7,440 nucleotides of DNA, from assembly GCA_946885765.1 (NCBI GenBank), contig CAMPHD010000159.1, positions 1-7,440 on the forward strand, written 5' to 3'. This stretch comes from an uncultured Thalassospira sp. GTDB taxonomy: Bacteria > Pseudomonadota > Alphaproteobacteria > Rhodospirillales_A > Thalassospiraceae. The notes under the pieces are model-generated. The model was not told the DNA's origin. It saw only the letters and a list, made by a program, of their open reading frames with translations, and did no database searches. The position numbers and the translations under genes were made by a program. Shown piece after piece: positions 6,671-7,440 of the stretch. The number at the start of each line of letters is the position of its first letter. Position 1 is the first letter of the stretch.

Positions 6671-7440
6671 TCAATCTTTACAAAGCTGTAACAGGAGGCT
6701 TCGGGCTGCATTGATTTTGGATGCAAGATAATCTGATCCGCCATGATCCGGGTGGACCGCCTTGATCAAGACCTGATAAGCCCGATTGATATCCTCGCGG
6801 GTTGCTTCTTCTGAAACACCCAGGATTTTTCGGGCCTCGCCTGCATTCATTTCTCCGCTGCGAAATCCGCTGCCAGCTTGCTCGCTATCGTTTCCGGCCC
6901 TGCCGTTTCCATTATCGTTAGCATCCCGGGATGCCTGCCAGTTCTGCCATCCCGAACAATCAGGACGACGTTCCAGATAGGTTTCCAGAACTGTCTGGCT
7001 TTGATCTTGTGCACCGCAACAGTCACCATAAAGTGCCTGCAGTTCGTCAAGCCCGAGTGTATCGAGATCACGTCCGGCCATTGTGCCCTGCACCACCGTG
7101 CCGCCCAACTGGCCGCTATCATGATCAAGATACATATGCAGATAATCCGTTTTTATTTCAGACACCCGCCCCGAACCGGCAGACGAGTGTCCTGATCGAC
7201 CTCCGCTGCCGCCCCATGACCGGGCAGAACCGAACATCCTGCGCAATAATGGCCACATTAAGCCGATTTTGAGGATTCTAACGAGGAAGGGTATGGCAGC
7301 AACAAGGGCGGCAACCATGGCGGCGAGCTTTCCGGTCAGAAGCAACCAGGCAGCGAGCACGCCCAGCGACAGGACAACAACCCATAATCCGATCTTTCTG
7401 ACGTCCTTTGGCTCGGCTAACGATAACCATCTGACGAAAA
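6671..7440 (-). CDS. Membrane-anchored J-domain protein (TIM14/Pam18-like J domain), 5' end outside window
   Basis: J-proteins stimulate the ATPase of an Hsp70 (DnaK) through an HPD loop. The 255 visible residues form four regions. First is a Trp/Leu-rich start that follows the shape WLSLAEPKDVRKIG. Second are two closely spaced hydrophobic segments (about 17-36 and 39-60), ending in basic RILKIG and LLRR. Third is a soluble middle part with SEIKTDYLHMYLDHDSG and AGRDLDTLGLDELQALY, then a Gly/Asn/Ser-rich linker (about 170-196). Fourth is a C-terminal J domain (about 197-255) with HPD at 229-231 in AVHPDHGGSDYLASKINAAR. The pattern HPDxGGSxYLAxKINxA is the one found in mitochondrial Pam18/TIM14 and alphaproteobacterial relatives. 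The J domain would face the cytoplasm. An in-frame GTG at 7358-7360 would cut the first membrane segment; the frame is open to the window edge, so the start is beyond 7440. No DnaJ zinc or G/F region is present. It lies 114 bases upstream of galU. Confidence 0.87.
   Translation of the reverse strand, partial: FVRWLSLAEPKDVRKIGLWVVVLSLGVLAAWLLLTGKLAAMVAALVAAIPFLVRILKIGLMWPLLRRMFGSARSWGGSGGRSGHSSAGSGRVSEIKTDYLHMYLDHDSGQLGGTVVQGTMAGRDLDTLGLDELQALYGDCCGAQDQSQTVLETYLERRPDCSGWQNWQASRDANDNGNGRAGNDSEQAGSGFRSGEMNAGEARKILGVSEEATREDINRAYQVLIKAVHPDHGGSDYLASKINAARSLLLQLCKD

Noticed and set aside
7358..7360. GTG as the start of the J-protein
   Set aside because: It falls inside the first hydrophobic segment, and the same frame stays open with family-like residues up to the window edge.

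Overview
The window is chromosomal sequence with no mobile element, phage, CRISPR array, tRNA or rRNA that I can see. Base composition looks moderate-to-high GC. Several gene types point to an alphaproteobacterium, most likely a Rhodospirillales member such as Thalassospira: a D,D-carboxypeptidase fused to a SPOR domain, a membrane-anchored J-protein with a TIM14-like J domain, and a GalU/Ugd/PGM cluster. The genus is a guess from family resemblance and was not tested.

Layout from left to right. Bases 1-241 (minus strand) hold the first 80 codons of a basic, Lys/Ala/Pro-rich protein of unknown function. It has a very good Shine-Dalgarno and a plausible sigma-70 promoter (297-326). The rest of the 302-base gene-free stretch (242-543) holds an imperfect dyad (392-437) and a strong hairpin terminator (486-517). 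Next, on the minus strand, is a predicted outer-membrane lipoprotein of unknown function (544-1293). It is divergent from a periplasmic D-Ala-D-Ala carboxypeptidase (1468-2775, plus strand), which carries a C-terminal SPOR peptidoglycan-binding domain. A 16-bp-stem bidirectional terminator (2794-2829) separates that gene from the convergent cluster.

The cluster at 2850-6556 (minus strand, transcribed right to left) reads galU, then ugd, then a phosphomannomutase/phosphoglucomutase. Together the products can turn glucose-6-phosphate into glucose-1-phosphate (PGM), then UDP-glucose (GalU), then UDP-glucuronate (Ugd), the precursor set for exopolysaccharide, capsule or LPS sugars. ugd and the mutase gene are 8 bp apart, and the mutase Shine-Dalgarno lies in the end of ugd. 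galU and ugd are 78 bp apart and have a perfect 10-bp inverted repeat between them.

Upstream of galU, in the same direction, lies a membrane-anchored J-protein (6671 to the right edge). Its reading frame stays open through the edge of the window, so its true start is outside.

The biology is mostly conventional envelope and nucleotide-sugar metabolism. I found no convincing new multi-gene system. The items most worth a second look are the galU-ugd hairpin, the TIM14-like J-protein, the orphan lipoprotein paired with the SPOR carboxypeptidase, and the dyad in the left gene-free stretch.
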